Shown here: positions 15,673 through 22,676 of the stretch, in pieces | Numbering within the stretch: position 1 is the stretch's first letter | How the letters are laid out: each line of letters starts with the position of its first letter | DNA from: a virus | Virus record (IMG/VR): IMGVR_UViG_3300025151_000152 | Location: 1 to 33,724 of that record | DNA: 33,724 bases | Reading direction: 5' to 3' (one strand) | The notes under the pieces: generated by a model | What the model saw: the letters and a program-made list of their open reading frames with translations, nothing else | What the model was told of the DNA's origin: nothing | Databases searched by the model: none | Program-made: the position numbers and the translations under genes

Positions 15673-15700
15673 AATTTACCAGTTAACTATGAGATGTCAA
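15673..15700 (-). promoter_or_regulatory. Leftward promoter with operator in the spacer
   Basis: On the minus strand, a perfect -35 TTGACA (15695-15700) is followed by a 16-bp spacer and TAAATT (15673-15678). The spacer contains AGTTAACT (15681-15688), the core of the palindrome found on the other side of the repressor gene. A related half-site TAACTCAG lies just downstream, about 15662-15669. This should drive the recombination operon and be repressed in the lysogen. Confidence 0.7.
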
Positions 15701-15746
15701 TTTTTTATCGAGCGCTTAGAGGAATATGTATAGTTAGGCGACAGTT

Positions 15747-16205
15747 TCAGTCTGGCTGCTGGAAAAACCGCGCCATGGTGGCGAGAATATCCTCAGCTTC
15801 CTTGGGATTTTTGTAGACGTTGCCCATAAGGAGGGTGCGCTGCTCATTGGTGAGGGTCAGCTCATGATCCTCTGCAAACACATCCACTTTTCTACCGGCG
15901 CGCACCAGCTTTTCAACATCCAGGGACATGCGCGGGCGAGACTCCCCGTTAACCCACCAGTAGATATCGACGTCGTATTCATCGCAGAATTTAATCAGAT
16001 TGACCGGATCTCTAGGTAAAGAACCTTTCATCCACGCAGCGATTGTAGCTTCAGATACGCCTACCTGCTTGGCAAGTCGCGTTTGAGCTCCGTGTATAGG
16101 GATCTGGTGGCGCTCCAGCACCTGAAGAAAACGCTGGGCCCTCTTCTTCTTTTCATGAGCCTCATCGATAGGGCTTGGGTCATTAGACGCATGCTGAGCC
16201 GACAC
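15747..16205 (-). CDS. CI-like HTH repressor (152 aa)
   Basis: A helix-turn-helix of the XRE type spans about residues 43-62 (RLAKQVGVSEATIAAWMKG) and is followed by PVNLIKFCDEYDVDIYWWVNG, the usual end of CI-like DNA-binding domains. The C-terminal half is helical and lacks a visible LexA-type Ser/Lys protease dyad, so relief of repression may depend on another factor. GTG start with GGAGG 7 nt upstream. It lies between two operator-bearing promoters that face away from it, the layout of a lysogeny master repressor. A Cro-like function cannot be excluded. Confidence 0.85.
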   Translation of the reverse strand: MSAQHASNDPSPIDEAHEKKKRAQRFLQVLERHQIPIHGAQTRLAKQVGVSEATIAAWMKGSLPRDPVNLIKFCDEYDVDIYWWVNGESRPRMSLDVEKLVRAGRKVDVFAEDHELTLTNEQRTLLMGNVYKNPKEAEDILATMARFFQQPD

Positions 16206-16304
16206 TGACCTTCCTCCATTGTTTAGGTATGAAATGTCCGGTCAACATAGATCAAAAATAAAAAGATGTCTACTTAATATTTCTCTTTAGGTGACAGTTT
16301 CCAT

Positions 16305-16350
16305 TTGTATTTATGGAGGCGCCAAGTTATCTTTATCTCAGTTAACTGAG
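16305..16350 (+). promoter_or_regulatory. Rightward promoter with palindromic operator
   Basis: TTGTAT (16305-16310), 17-bp spacer, then TATCTT (16328-16333) form a modest sigma-70-like promoter. A perfect 14-bp palindrome CTCAGTTAACTGAG occupies 16337-16350, overlapping the predicted start of transcription, 36 bp before the replication operon. It shares AGTTAACT with the leftward promoter. Confidence 0.65.
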
Positions 16351-16385
16351 ACTTTTTAATTTGCACTTCGTATTTGGGGGCGTTG

Positions 16386-17030
16386 ATGCACTGGCTCAAG
16401 CTGTACACTGAGATAGTAAATGATCCGAAAATTCAATTACTTGCGCCATCTGATAGGTGGCACTACATCGTGCTTCTGTGCGCGAAGGCCGATGGCCTGT
16501 TTGATTATGAACCCCAATTTAAGGCTCAGCTCCTAGAGGTTCAGCTAAGGCTGACCTCTGAAGAGATGACTGCACTCTACGACCGGCTGCGCGGCGCGCT
16601 GCTGATCAACGAGGACTGGTCGCCAGCCGGGTGGGATAAGAGGCAGGTAGTTAATGACCCCACAGGCAAGCTCAGAAAGAGAGCTCAGCGTGAGCGAGAT
16701 AAGAACAAAGAAAAAGATATAGATATAGATATAGAGAGTCACGTGACAGTCACAGGACAAAAACGTGACAAGTGTGACATCGAAGACTTTGAAGAGGCTT
16801 GGGCCAAGTGGCCAAGGAAGGTAGGGAAGGCTGCAGCAAGGAAGGCCTACCTAAAACTCTTTAAAGAAATCCACCCCTTAATTCTGGCCGACATCAACCG
16901 CAGAACCAAAAACAAAGAGTGGCCAGAGGACAAGCAATACATTCCGCACTTTTCGACCCACCTAAACCGGGAAGGATGGGAAGACGAGCCTGATTCACCA
17001 GTCCAGACAGCAGGGGAGAACTATGTCTGA
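16386..17030 (+). CDS. Replisome organiser / helicase loader-like protein (214 aa)
   Basis: The N-terminal ~90 residues (WLKLYTEIVNDPKIQLLAP and onwards) match the winged-helix opening of phage replisome organisers. A charged linker with an Asp-Ile run follows, encoded by three AGATAT units at 16715-16734. The C-terminal domain contains FEEAWAKWPRKVGKAAARKAY, typical of phage O/DnaT-like loader proteins. The ATG at 16386 is preferred, with GGGGG about 6 nt upstream; a TTG at 16374 is in frame. The gene overlaps the helicase gene by 8 bp. It probably binds the origin and loads the next gene's ATPase. Confidence 0.8.
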   Translation: MHWLKLYTEIVNDPKIQLLAPSDRWHYIVLLCAKADGLFDYEPQFKAQLLEVQLRLTSEEMTALYDRLRGALLINEDWSPAGWDKRQVVNDPTGKLRKRAQRERDKNKEKDIDIDIESHVTVTGQKRDKCDIEDFEEAWAKWPRKVGKAAARKAYLKLFKEIHPLILADINRRTKNKEWPEDKQYIPHFSTHLNREGWEDEPDSPVQTAGENYV

Positions 17031-18087
17031 TTTATCACACCCAATACTCAGGGAGATGGAGCGCGAGCAGTCTGCTCAGCGAGAACTAAAAGCGAACGCC
17101 GTTCGGCGCAACGAATTTATCGGCAGGGTCGAGGACATGTCTAGCTACAGCCGTCATGAAGACGTTACGCAGCTGGATTATCCAGACCCTGAAGATATTT
17201 ATTTTCCGTCTGATTTTAAGGAGGCGGTGCTGCACCTGAATGAGCATGGCGTGAACGAGCATGCGTTCCTTCCATTCTGGGATGTGTTTGGTGACAAGTT
17301 CGCGCTGCGTCCCAGAGAGCTGAGCATCTTTTTTGGTTCCCGTGGGTCATACAAATCAACGGTGATCAACTATCTGGTGGCAACGCTCATTATGCAGCGC
17401 CACAAAGTCGGGTATTTGAGCTACGAGATGGACACACCCTACCTGCTGAGCCTGCTTGCGCAGCAGATGGGCAACTCATCAACGGTGACCCCGGGCTATG
17501 TCAGCGCGTGCATTGATTTTGCGCAGCCATATCTGCACCTGATTAACGAGATGGTTGACACCCCGGCCAAGGCGCTCGGCAAGATCGAATTCATGCTGCA
17601 GTCCGGCTGCAAGCTTGTTGTCCTCGACTGTCTGCAGCGCATCCACATGCCGCAGAACGACATCAATCTAGAGCGCGAGTTTGTGGTGCATCTCACAACC
17701 ATGGCTCGTGAGCACAACGCCCACATCATCATCGTTCACCACAGTCGCAAAGGATCTGCCGCGCAAGGCGACAACCCCAAGCCAGTGATCGACGATCTCA
17801 AGGGGTCAGGGGGGTTAGCTGATAACGCGCAAAACGTGATAGCGGTGCATAGCCACAAGCAGAAAAAAGATGAGCTGTTCTGGATCGATCTGCGCGAGCG
17901 CAACCAAATGCCGCAGGCCTCTGATGCGGATCGCAAGGCGGAGCTGCAAGAGGAGCCGGACGTCCTGCTGATGGTCAAGAAGCAAAGACTGTCTGGCTTC
18001 GAGGGCAATATCGGCCTCTTTAGAACCGACGCCCGGGCATTCCATACCAAGGGCGGCAGGGTCAAGACGTACACGCCGGGGGACTGA
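17023..18087 (+). CDS. DnaB-like / RecA-fold replicative ATPase (354 aa)
   Basis: Walker A GSRGSYKST at residues 105-113, Walker B KLVVLD at 197-202, a downstream IIIVHHSRKG strand (236-244) and DDLKGSGGLADNAQNVI match the C-terminal ATPase domain of DnaB-type helicases. The preceding ~95 residues replace the DnaB N-terminal domain and are not recognisable. With only ~350 residues it is shorter than DnaB (~470), as in many phage helicases of the RepA/Gp4-like kind. ATG with GGGGAG upstream. The overlap with the loader-like gene supports a joint role in fork assembly. Confidence 0.85.
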   Translation: MSDLSHPILREMEREQSAQRELKANAVRRNEFIGRVEDMSSYSRHEDVTQLDYPDPEDIYFPSDFKEAVLHLNEHGVNEHAFLPFWDVFGDKFALRPRELSIFFGSRGSYKSTVINYLVATLIMQRHKVGYLSYEMDTPYLLSLLAQQMGNSSTVTPGYVSACIDFAQPYLHLINEMVDTPAKALGKIEFMLQSGCKLVVLDCLQRIHMPQNDINLEREFVVHLTTMAREHNAHIIIVHHSRKGSAAQGDNPKPVIDDLKGSGGLADNAQNVIAVHSHKQKKDELFWIDLRERNQMPQASDADRKAELQEEPDVLLMVKKQRLSGFEGNIGLFRTDARAFHTKGGRVKTYTPGD

Positions 18088-18428
18088 TGTTCGACGATCA
18101 AGAGAATCACGCGCACAACATCCGTCAAGCCGGCCAGCGGCAGAAAGAGGCTGAGGAAAATCTGGCTCGTGCTCAGGCCATGGAAAAGATGACTTTCGCC
18201 AAGGCACAGATGGAGGGTGAGGCCCAGGGGGCCAAGAGTCTCGCAGCACAGACACGTCACGCTGATTTGCAGGGAGAAGTATTCAACGCCCGGCTGAATG
18301 TGGGCGTGGCAAAGGGCGAGGTGGCCGCAGCGAAAGCTGAGTACCGCGCCTGCGAAATGGAGTTCGACACATGGCGGACACAACAAGCAACTCATCGATT
18401 GGAGCGAAACCTGTATGCAAAAACCTAG
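18087..18428 (+). CDS. Coiled-coil hypothetical protein (113 aa)
   Basis: The ATG overlaps the helicase stop (TGATG). The product is Ala/Glu/Gln/Lys-rich throughout (KEAEENLARAQAMEKMTFAKA and similar), predicted as one long helix or coiled coil. No motif recognised. Its 3' end overlaps the next small gene by 14 bp. Confidence 0.7.
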   Translation: MFDDQENHAHNIRQAGQRQKEAEENLARAQAMEKMTFAKAQMEGEAQGAKSLAAQTRHADLQGEVFNARLNVGVAKGEVAAAKAEYRACEMEFDTWRTQQATHRLERNLYAKT

Positions 18429-18606
18429 AGCGCGCTTTCAGCTGCGGCTGAACATGGAAGCGATGGATCGCCTGAAAAATTTGGCGAAAAGGAGGAAGAC
18501 AACCATCACCGCCATGCTCGTTGAGGCAGTGAACGACTTGCTTGTGAAGCACGGGCTCAAGCCTATTGCCAAGGCGCCCCCTGTCGGACGCCCGAAACAA
18601 AAGTGA
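18415..18606 (+). CDS. Ribbon-helix-helix DNA-binding protein (63 aa)
   Basis: Residues ~5-45 (RARFQLRLNMEAMDRLKNLA, then TTITAMLVEAVNDLLVKHG) match the Arc/MetJ-like fold: a short strand, a helix, and a second helix. The length is typical. The start is set at the ATG at 18415, with GGAG about 10 nt upstream; extending the frame further would add a low-quality segment overlapping the coiled-coil gene. Its stop overlaps the next GTG. Probably a transcriptional regulator of phage genes. Confidence 0.75.
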   Translation: MQKPRARFQLRLNMEAMDRLKNLAKRRKTTITAMLVEAVNDLLVKHGLKPIAKAPPVGRPKQK

Positions 18607-18917
18607 AGGGCCGCACCCCCACTCAGGAGGAGAAGAAGTGGATGGACGACGTCCGCGAGCTTGGCTGCATTGTCTGCCGCAAGTATCGCGACGTGCTCGT
18701 GCCGGCTGAAATCCATCACGTCGAGGGAAAGACCAAGCCCGGGAGTCACTTCCATGTCTTGCCACTGTGTTTCTGGCACCACCGGGAGGGGAGCTCGTCG
18801 GATCTGTACGTCTCTCGCCATCCCTACAAGTCTCAGTTCGAGGCTGCATACGGAACAGAGAAGGAGCTGCTTATGGAAATCAATGAGCTGGTCTCACAGT
18901 TGAGGGTGAAGCAATGA
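18603..18917 (+). CDS. Ref-like HNH nuclease (104 aa)
   Basis: A zinc-knuckle pair C22xxC25 (GCIVC), the IHHV motif (His38/His39) and LPLC..HH (Cys56, His59, His60) match the small phage HNH nucleases of the Ref type, of which P1 Ref is a RecA-dependent nuclease. The GTG start overlaps the previous stop, and its stop overlaps the next ATG (ATGA). In the replication operon it could process recombination intermediates or cleave targeted DNA. Similarity to Ref is by motif spacing only. Confidence 0.75.
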   Translation: MKGRTPTQEEKKWMDDVRELGCIVCRKYRDVLVPAEIHHVEGKTKPGSHFHVLPLCFWHHREGSSSDLYVSRHPYKSQFEAAYGTEKELLMEINELVSQLRVKQ

Positions 18918-19456
18918 CTCATGATCCGCAGGATAAAGCGTACTGGGTGCGCCGCGGTCGAGAGCTGGAGCAGCTGTTCCACTCGACGGTTCACATTGAG
19001 GGCTGCGGGGTGTCGTTCCCGACGGCCAAAATCGATGACCCCTACGGGCATGACTTTCTGCTGACCCGACCAATGGATCTCAAGGTTCAGGCAGAGCCTT
19101 TTTATACGGCAGAGGAGCGCTTCGGGATACCGCCTCGTTACGCCATCTCGATCAACCTCAAAGACCTTCAGCGCTACACAACGATGTACCCAAACATTGT
19201 TTTCGTGGTGGTCGTTTTATTTGAGGGGGAGATGGAGATCAGGCAGATGACGCTACAGCGGGCCCGGGAGTTGGTGGCAAACAAATCGGCGAAAAGACAT
19301 GAATACAAGAATCGCAAAGGCGATCAGTCGGGGAACGCAAAGGTCAGCTACATCTTCGATCTTAGAGATCTCGATGAGATTAGCTACACAGTTACGGACG
19401 AGCAAAAGTGGGGAGAGGTACATGCGAGAACACAAACCGCTGCAAGCACTGGCTGA
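18914..19456 (+). CDS. Possible PD-(D/E)XK-type nuclease or hypothetical protein (180 aa)
   Basis: ATGA overlap with the HNH gene. The segment GHDFLLTRPMDLKVQAEPFY has an Asp, then D-L-K and an amphipathic context reminiscent of a PD-(D/E)XK core, preceded by a helix with acidic residues (RGRELEQLF). The rest is beta-rich (NIVFVVVVLFEGEMEIRQM). The match is suggestive, not diagnostic. A beta-rich DNA-modification accessory is an alternative. Confidence 0.65.
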   Translation: MTHDPQDKAYWVRRGRELEQLFHSTVHIEGCGVSFPTAKIDDPYGHDFLLTRPMDLKVQAEPFYTAEERFGIPPRYAISINLKDLQRYTTMYPNIVFVVVVLFEGEMEIRQMTLQRARELVANKSAKRHEYKNRKGDQSGNAKVSYIFDLRDLDEISYTVTDEQKWGEVHARTQTAASTG

Positions 19457-19721
19457 TCACATTGATAAGACTCACGGCGACTACTACGGAGGTGACAAAC
19501 AGCAGCCGCTGGACTGGGCGATCGCTCAGGGAATTGTCGAGGAGTACTGCCGGTGCAACATCCACAAGTACAACCACCGCATCAATGCCAAGCATGCCGA
19601 CGCTGAGGGCCAGTACCTCGACGCCCTGAAGTGCGCGCATTACGCGGTGCTTTTGGTGGGGGAGAAGTTAAAAAAATTGGAGGCGGTAAAGAGTGAGAAC
19701 CAAAACGGCGAGAGCGCCTGA
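19422..19721 (+). CDS. DUF3310-like small protein (99 aa)
   Basis: The ATG at 19422 has GGGGAGAGG upstream and overlaps the previous gene by 35 bp. The sequence QPLDWAIAQGIVEEYCRCNI, then HKYNHRIN and YLDALKCAHYAVLL, resembles the DUF3310 pattern (I/D at start, IKYxxR, D-x-KA-x-Y) seen in phage nucleotide-metabolism-associated proteins, but the key residues are not exact. Family call is tentative. Confidence 0.65.
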   Translation: MREHKPLQALADHIDKTHGDYYGGDKQQPLDWAIAQGIVEEYCRCNIHKYNHRINAKHADAEGQYLDALKCAHYAVLLVGEKLKKLEAVKSENQNGESA

Positions 19722-19980
19722 GAACTTGGAGCGCTTTCTGGAGATGAACATAAACACCTTCACGATAAAGGATGTGATGAAGGCGCTTGATCTTTCAATG
19801 CAGCGAGCACACGCGACGATCTTGCATGGCATGAAGGAAGAAAAAATCAGGCTGGCAAGGGCCCAGGGAGAGGCAAACCGGCCACCCATCGAGGCAAGTC
19901 TTTATCAGCTGAGCAGTTTATCGCGGCAGTGGATAACCAAACCGTGGAGAGTTACGGATGACGATCAACTCACGAGCTAA
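19693..19980 (+). CDS. Small HTH-like protein (95 aa)
   Basis: GTG start with GGAGG 9 nt upstream, overlapping the previous gene by 29 bp. The segment FTIKDVMKALDLSMQRAHAT followed by ILHGMKEEKIRLAR reads as a winged-helix or HTH (helix, turn, recognition helix, wing-like basic stretch). Probably DNA-binding; specific role unknown. Confidence 0.65.
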   Translation: MRTKTARAPENLERFLEMNINTFTIKDVMKALDLSMQRAHATILHGMKEEKIRLARAQGEANRPPIEASLYQLSSLSRQWITKPWRVTDDDQLTS

Positions 19981-20365
19981 AGGGCACGCCTTCGAGCGTG
20001 AGATTGTGAAGCAGCTGCGGGATGAGCTGGGACAGATCGTGGACGAGCCGATCAAAAGAATCCTCGACCAGTACCGAGAGGTTGAGCTGCCAGACATCGT
20101 GGTGCCGCCGTTCGCTATCGAGTGCAAGCGCTACGCCAAGGGCAACACCTATCGCCCTGAGTGGTGGACGCAGGTCACGCTCGCATCCGAGAAGGCTGGC
20201 CTGACCCCGGCGCTCGTGTACCGATATGACCGGCAGCAAATACAGTGCGTGATCCCTCTGTACGCTATCAACCCAGAGTACCCCCGCACGAATGAGTGCC
20301 AAGCCATCGTGGATTGGTGCGATTTCGTGATGATCATGAGAGAAAACATCGTTGCATCCGCGTGA
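19958..20365 (+). CDS. Holliday-junction-resolvase-like PD-(D/E)XK nuclease (135 aa)
   Basis: An N-terminal helix with a conserved Glu (KGHAFEREIVKQL), then ELPDIVVPPFAIECKRYAKG supplies the Asp and the E-x-K catalytic pair, followed by a Gln-containing helix (WWTQVTLASEKAG). This order matches small phage resolvase or archaeal Hjc-like nucleases. Such enzymes cut branched DNA before packaging. It overlaps the previous gene by 23 bp. Confidence 0.78.
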   Translation: MTINSRAKGHAFEREIVKQLRDELGQIVDEPIKRILDQYREVELPDIVVPPFAIECKRYAKGNTYRPEWWTQVTLASEKAGLTPALVYRYDRQQIQCVIPLYAINPEYPRTNECQAIVDWCDFVMIMRENIVASA

Positions 20366-20729
20366 TCTGCGCATCGCGTGCGACCGGGCAGCAAACCTAA
20401 TCAACTACCCCGAAGTCAGGGCCTCTTTGGAGCGAGATCTTGAGCCGCAGTTCATCGATCTGGCGGTCAAGTTGTGCATCATGATGGTCAGTTCACGCAT
20501 CTGCGAACTGTCAAGTCTAGCCGAGCGCAGAGCTGCGATTGATACTTGGCCTGAAGAAGACGGCGCCCTGCAAGGCATTCGAGTCGAGCTACGGTTCGGG
20601 GTGCAAAGACTGTGGGAGCGCCGTCCACCATCCCCCACCTTGAGGCCAAATTATGAGCACACCCGCACAGGCGCTGGAGCGCCGGGACAACGTCGTCTTT
20701 CTGCACAGGGAAACATGGAATTATTTTGA
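20352..20729 (+). CDS. Hypothetical protein (125 aa), start and end uncertain
   Basis: The likely start is a TTG at 20352, overlapping the resolvase gene by 14 bp; no strong ribosome site is visible. The N-terminal ~85 residues (LRIACDRAANLINYPEVRA and onward) look like a normal helical protein. The C-terminal ~30 residues overlap the next gene and are less protein-like, so the 3' end may have been extended by mutation. No motif recognised. Confidence 0.52.
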   Translation: MHPRDLRIACDRAANLINYPEVRASLERDLEPQFIDLAVKLCIMMVSSRICELSSLAERRAAIDTWPEEDGALQGIRVELRFGVQRLWERRPPSPTLRPNYEHTRTGAGAPGQRRLSAQGNMELF

Positions 20730-20898
20730 CGAAAAAGCCCCCGAGATCGAGGGCTGGTATGTTGTCAGCGGGACGTCGAAGGATGGCCCTTGGATGGGTG
20801 TCTTCGAGCTAGTGCAGGGGAGGCTGTCCGGGGAGGTGGAAATGCAAGACCCTTACCCGATCAGCTATCTCAGGCTACCCGACCCACCATTAGTTTGA
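20653..20898 (+). CDS. Small hypothetical protein (81 aa), end of replication operon
   Basis: ATG with GAGG about 7 nt upstream. A beta-rich segment (EGWYVVSGTSKDGPWMGVFE) is followed by a Pro-rich end. It meets the minus-strand operon tail to tail, with a 29-bp overlap with the HTH gene ending at 20870, and no terminator is visible between them. No family recognised. Confidence 0.62.
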   Translation: MSTPAQALERRDNVVFLHRETWNYFDEKAPEIEGWYVVSGTSKDGPWMGVFELVQGRLSGEVEMQDPYPISYLRLPDPPLV

Positions 20899-21061
20899 GC
20901 AGCCGAAGCATGGGCCCCGGCATCGCTCGGTAGTTGCTGGTTTCAGGATCGCGCAGCCAGTTGCGAACTGTCTCGGGTGAGACCTCAAGGATCTTTGCCA
21001 GATCCTTTCGAGACAGGCGGCTCTCCTCTGCGATTGCGCGCAGCTCCTCGTTAGTGGTCAT
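20870..21061 (-). CDS. Small HTH protein (63 aa)
   Basis: The start is placed at the ATG at 21061 because GGAGGGG lies about 8-9 nt upstream; an in-frame start at 21097 would add 12 residues. Residues ~15-35 (SRKDLAKILEVSPETVRNWL) are a clear XRE-like helix-turn-helix, followed by MPGPMLRLLKLM, as in DNA-binding antitoxin or regulator domains. Last gene of the small-gene cluster. Possibly a Cro-like or late regulator. Confidence 0.75.
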   Translation of the reverse strand: MTTNEELRAIAEESRLSRKDLAKILEVSPETVRNWLRDPETSNYRAMPGPMLRLLKLMVGRVA

Positions 21062-21251
21062 TGCGGCGCCCCTCCAAGTAGGCCTGCGCTGCGTCATAGT
21101 CCATGCTGTCGACCTCGATCCCGTTGTAGCTCACGTTGAAGTCCGGGTCGCACAGCGTGCGCCCGTCTTCCTTCCAGCAATTGAGAGTTGACTTGCTCAT
21201 GTCGAGCAGCGGATCGTTGGTATCAACGACTATTGTCAGCCAAAGCTTCAT
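21051..21251 (-). CDS. Small hypothetical protein (66 aa)
   Basis: The ATG at 21251 has GGAGAGAG upstream. It overlaps the HTH gene by 11 bp and the membrane peptide gene by 29 bp. The sequence is a beta-rich LWLTIVVDTNDPLL followed by a Cys-containing middle and YDAAQAYLEG near the end. No motif recognised. Confidence 0.62.
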   Translation of the reverse strand: MKLWLTIVVDTNDPLLDMSKSTLNCWKEDGRTLCDPDFNVSYNGIEVDSMDYDAAQAYLEGRRNDH

Positions 21252-21366
21252 GGGCTCTCTCCATCTGTGCTGCGTCCCGGGCGTCGATCTCCCCCACAAC
21301 GGAGAAGATCAGCACCAGAAATACACAGGCGATTAGTGCGGCGAAGTGCTCGGGGATGTCGCTCAT
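21223..21366 (-). CDS. Small membrane peptide (47 aa)
   Basis: Begins MSDIPEHF, then ALIACVFLVLIFSVVG, a single transmembrane helix, then an amphipathic helix. The ATG overlaps the upstream gene's stop (ATGA), the same coupling seen throughout the cluster, and a GGGGGTGG lies upstream. Small TM peptides in phage early regions often act on host membranes or in superinfection exclusion; that role is inference. Confidence 0.6.
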   Translation of the reverse strand: MSDIPEHFAALIACVFLVLIFSVVGEIDARDAAQMERAHEALADNSR

Positions 21367-21665
21367 GCGTCCACCCCCAGCTGCTCCCGAAAATGCCAGT
21401 CGTCCGCCTCGTTGAGGTACACGGTGTTGGCCACATCGAACGAGCGAATGCCCAGCTTCGATTTTTCAAATTTGGCGGAAAAGGGTCGGAACCAAACCAC
21501 CCCATAGCTGCCCGTCTCTGTACACGTCACAAGGAACAGGGCCCGCTGCTTACTGAGGGATACCTTCACGTTCATGACGGTGAGCCCCTGCCTGTTCGCT
21601 AGAGTGGTGCCCTCCTGCACGATCATCTGGTTCTGGGATACTGGCTCGACGGCTGCAATGTTCAT
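21363..21665 (-). CDS. Hypothetical protein (100 aa)
   Basis: A perfect ribosome site AAGGAGGTGA precedes the ATG. The product is beta-rich in the middle (LTVMNVKVSLSKQRALFLVT) with a helical end. Its leader and first codons closely resemble those of the next upstream gene, so the two share a duplicated translation start region. No family recognised. Confidence 0.7.
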   Translation of the reverse strand: MNIAAVEPVSQNQMIVQEGTTLANRQGLTVMNVKVSLSKQRALFLVTCTETGSYGVVWFRPFSAKFEKSKLGIRSFDVANTVYLNEADDWHFREQLGVDA

Positions 21666-21889
21666 GACGTCACCTCCTTTTCGCCGTGCTCGATGACTGC
21701 AGAGCTAACCTCTATCCAGCCATAATCGTTTCCGGTTTCTCCGTTCGGGGAGTACCAGATCTCTAGCTTGTGATCTTCGTTGGCGCATTGGATTACCAAG
21801 CACCCCCCAACATCCGGTTGCCAGCCATGCGTCAGCTGAGAGACCTTAAATCTCTGGGACAGCCAGACTGGTTTGTCCTCAATATTCAT
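21662..21889 (-). CDS. Hypothetical protein (75 aa)
   Basis: ATG preceded by GGGAGGTGAGGTC. The start is almost identical at DNA level to that of the gene at 21665. The predicted fold is beta-rich (LVIQCANEDHKLEIWYSPNG). ATGA overlaps on both sides. Function unknown. Confidence 0.7.
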   Translation of the reverse strand: MNIEDKPVWLSQRFKVSQLTHGWQPDVGGCLVIQCANEDHKLEIWYSPNGETGNDYGWIEVSSAVIEHGEKEVTS

Positions 21890-22107
21890 GACCTCACCTC
21901 CCGGCGCTTGTGCTCGATGAACTGGGCAACGGTCAGGTCTGATCGCTCCGCGTCCATCCAGAATGAATTGATCTGATCTAGTGACCAGCTGCTGAAGTCA
22001 CCGATCCCCAGTGAGTCGAGGATCAGTGAGCAGTAGGGCTCGCCTGCGGAGCCCGCGGTGGCAGACCGCACGAGGCGGTCGAGATTGAGTTGTGGCTCGC
22101 GCTTCAT
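21886..22107 (-). CDS. Hypothetical protein (73 aa)
   Basis: Overlaps both neighbours by 4 bp. Helical, with SWSLDQINSFWMDAERSDLT and a charged end, suggesting a small interaction domain. No motif recognised. Confidence 0.65.
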   Translation of the reverse strand: MKREPQLNLDRLVRSATAGSAGEPYCSLILDSLGIGDFSSWSLDQINSFWMDAERSDLTVAQFIEHKRREVRS

Positions 22108-22433
22108 GCTTGCAGCTCCTGCTTAATCCGCTGGAACTCCTCGCGGTCGCCGTTATCGAAAGCCTCATACAGTCTTTGCCGGTGGTCGTGCAGCTGCTTC
22201 TGGGCCAAAGGCATCAGGAACACCGGGGTGTAGTCAGTGGAATTAATGACGGGGCATATGTGCGCGCTATGCAGCTCGAACTGAAGCCAGTCCATGCCCA
22301 ATACGTTGCTGCCAGCTTTCAGCGCTTCGTACATGACCTCAGCCTCAGCCCGGCACCTGAAAGCCTCATAGCTGTGGTGCAGGGTGTCCGGCTCATCGCG
22401 GTGGCGCTTTGTGTAAATTAGTAAAAAGCTCAT
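22104..22433 (-). CDS. Hypothetical protein (109 aa)
   Basis: ATGA coupling at both ends. A beta-strand opening (FLLIYTKRH) is followed by a helix (FRCRAEAEVMYEALKAGS) and a C-terminal charged helix (EAFDNGDREEFQRIKQEL). It resembles the next upstream gene's pattern (FLVTWHNAEL then a helix), so the two could be distant paralogues. Function unknown. Confidence 0.7.
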   Translation of the reverse strand: MSFLLIYTKRHRDEPDTLHHSYEAFRCRAEAEVMYEALKAGSNVLGMDWLQFELHSAHICPVINSTDYTPVFLMPLAQKQLHDHRQRLYEAFDNGDREEFQRIKQELQA

Positions 22434-22648
22434 TGCATGTTCTCCCGGGCTATGGCTGCGGTTTCGATGACGTCCATCCCGGGCACCGGGTCATAGTCGG
22501 TAGAGCGCAGCACGGCTGCGATGCTGACTGACCACATGTCATCGTCCTGAGTCAGCTGTTCGTATCGCTCCTGCGCGTCGGTCAGCAGCTCGTGCGTTTC
22601 GTATCGGTCAGCGCTGAGCTCTGCGTTGTGCCAAGTCACTAAAAACAT
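22430..22648 (-). CDS. Hypothetical protein (72 aa)
   Basis: The ATG at 22648 lies 7 nt after the extended box ACAACTTGGAGA. The product opens FLVTWHNAELSADRYETHEL and continues in a helix. Start chosen by the box; an in-frame start at 22765 would pass through the upstream gene. It begins the second half of the cluster. Confidence 0.7.
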   Translation of the reverse strand: MFLVTWHNAELSADRYETHELLTDAQERYEQLTQDDDMWSVSIAAVLRSTDYDPVPGMDVIETAAIARENMQ

Positions 22649-22655
22649 AATTCGA

Positions 22656-22667
22656 TCTCCAAGTTGT
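22656..22667 (-). promoter_or_regulatory. Extended Shine-Dalgarno box, copy 4
   Basis: ACAACTTGGAGA on the minus strand, exactly 7 nt before the ATG at 22648. The bases beyond the ribosome site are conserved with three other copies. Confidence 0.75.
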
Positions 22668-22676
22668 TTCGGTGGT

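Noticed and set aside
16715-16734. AGATAT triplicate as a phase-variable repeat
   Set aside because: Units are 6 bp, so length changes keep the frame; it only encodes an Asp-Ile linker run.
18298-18414. Longer version of the ribbon-helix-helix gene starting at 18298
   Set aside because: The added residues are Trp/Arg-rich and overlap the coiled-coil gene; the ATG at 18415 starts cleanly at the domain.
21468-21492. Third copy of the 24122/25263 repeat
   Set aside because: Only a short AAATTTGGCGGAAAAG-like match inside a coding gene, without the hairpin or the TGAATCCC part.
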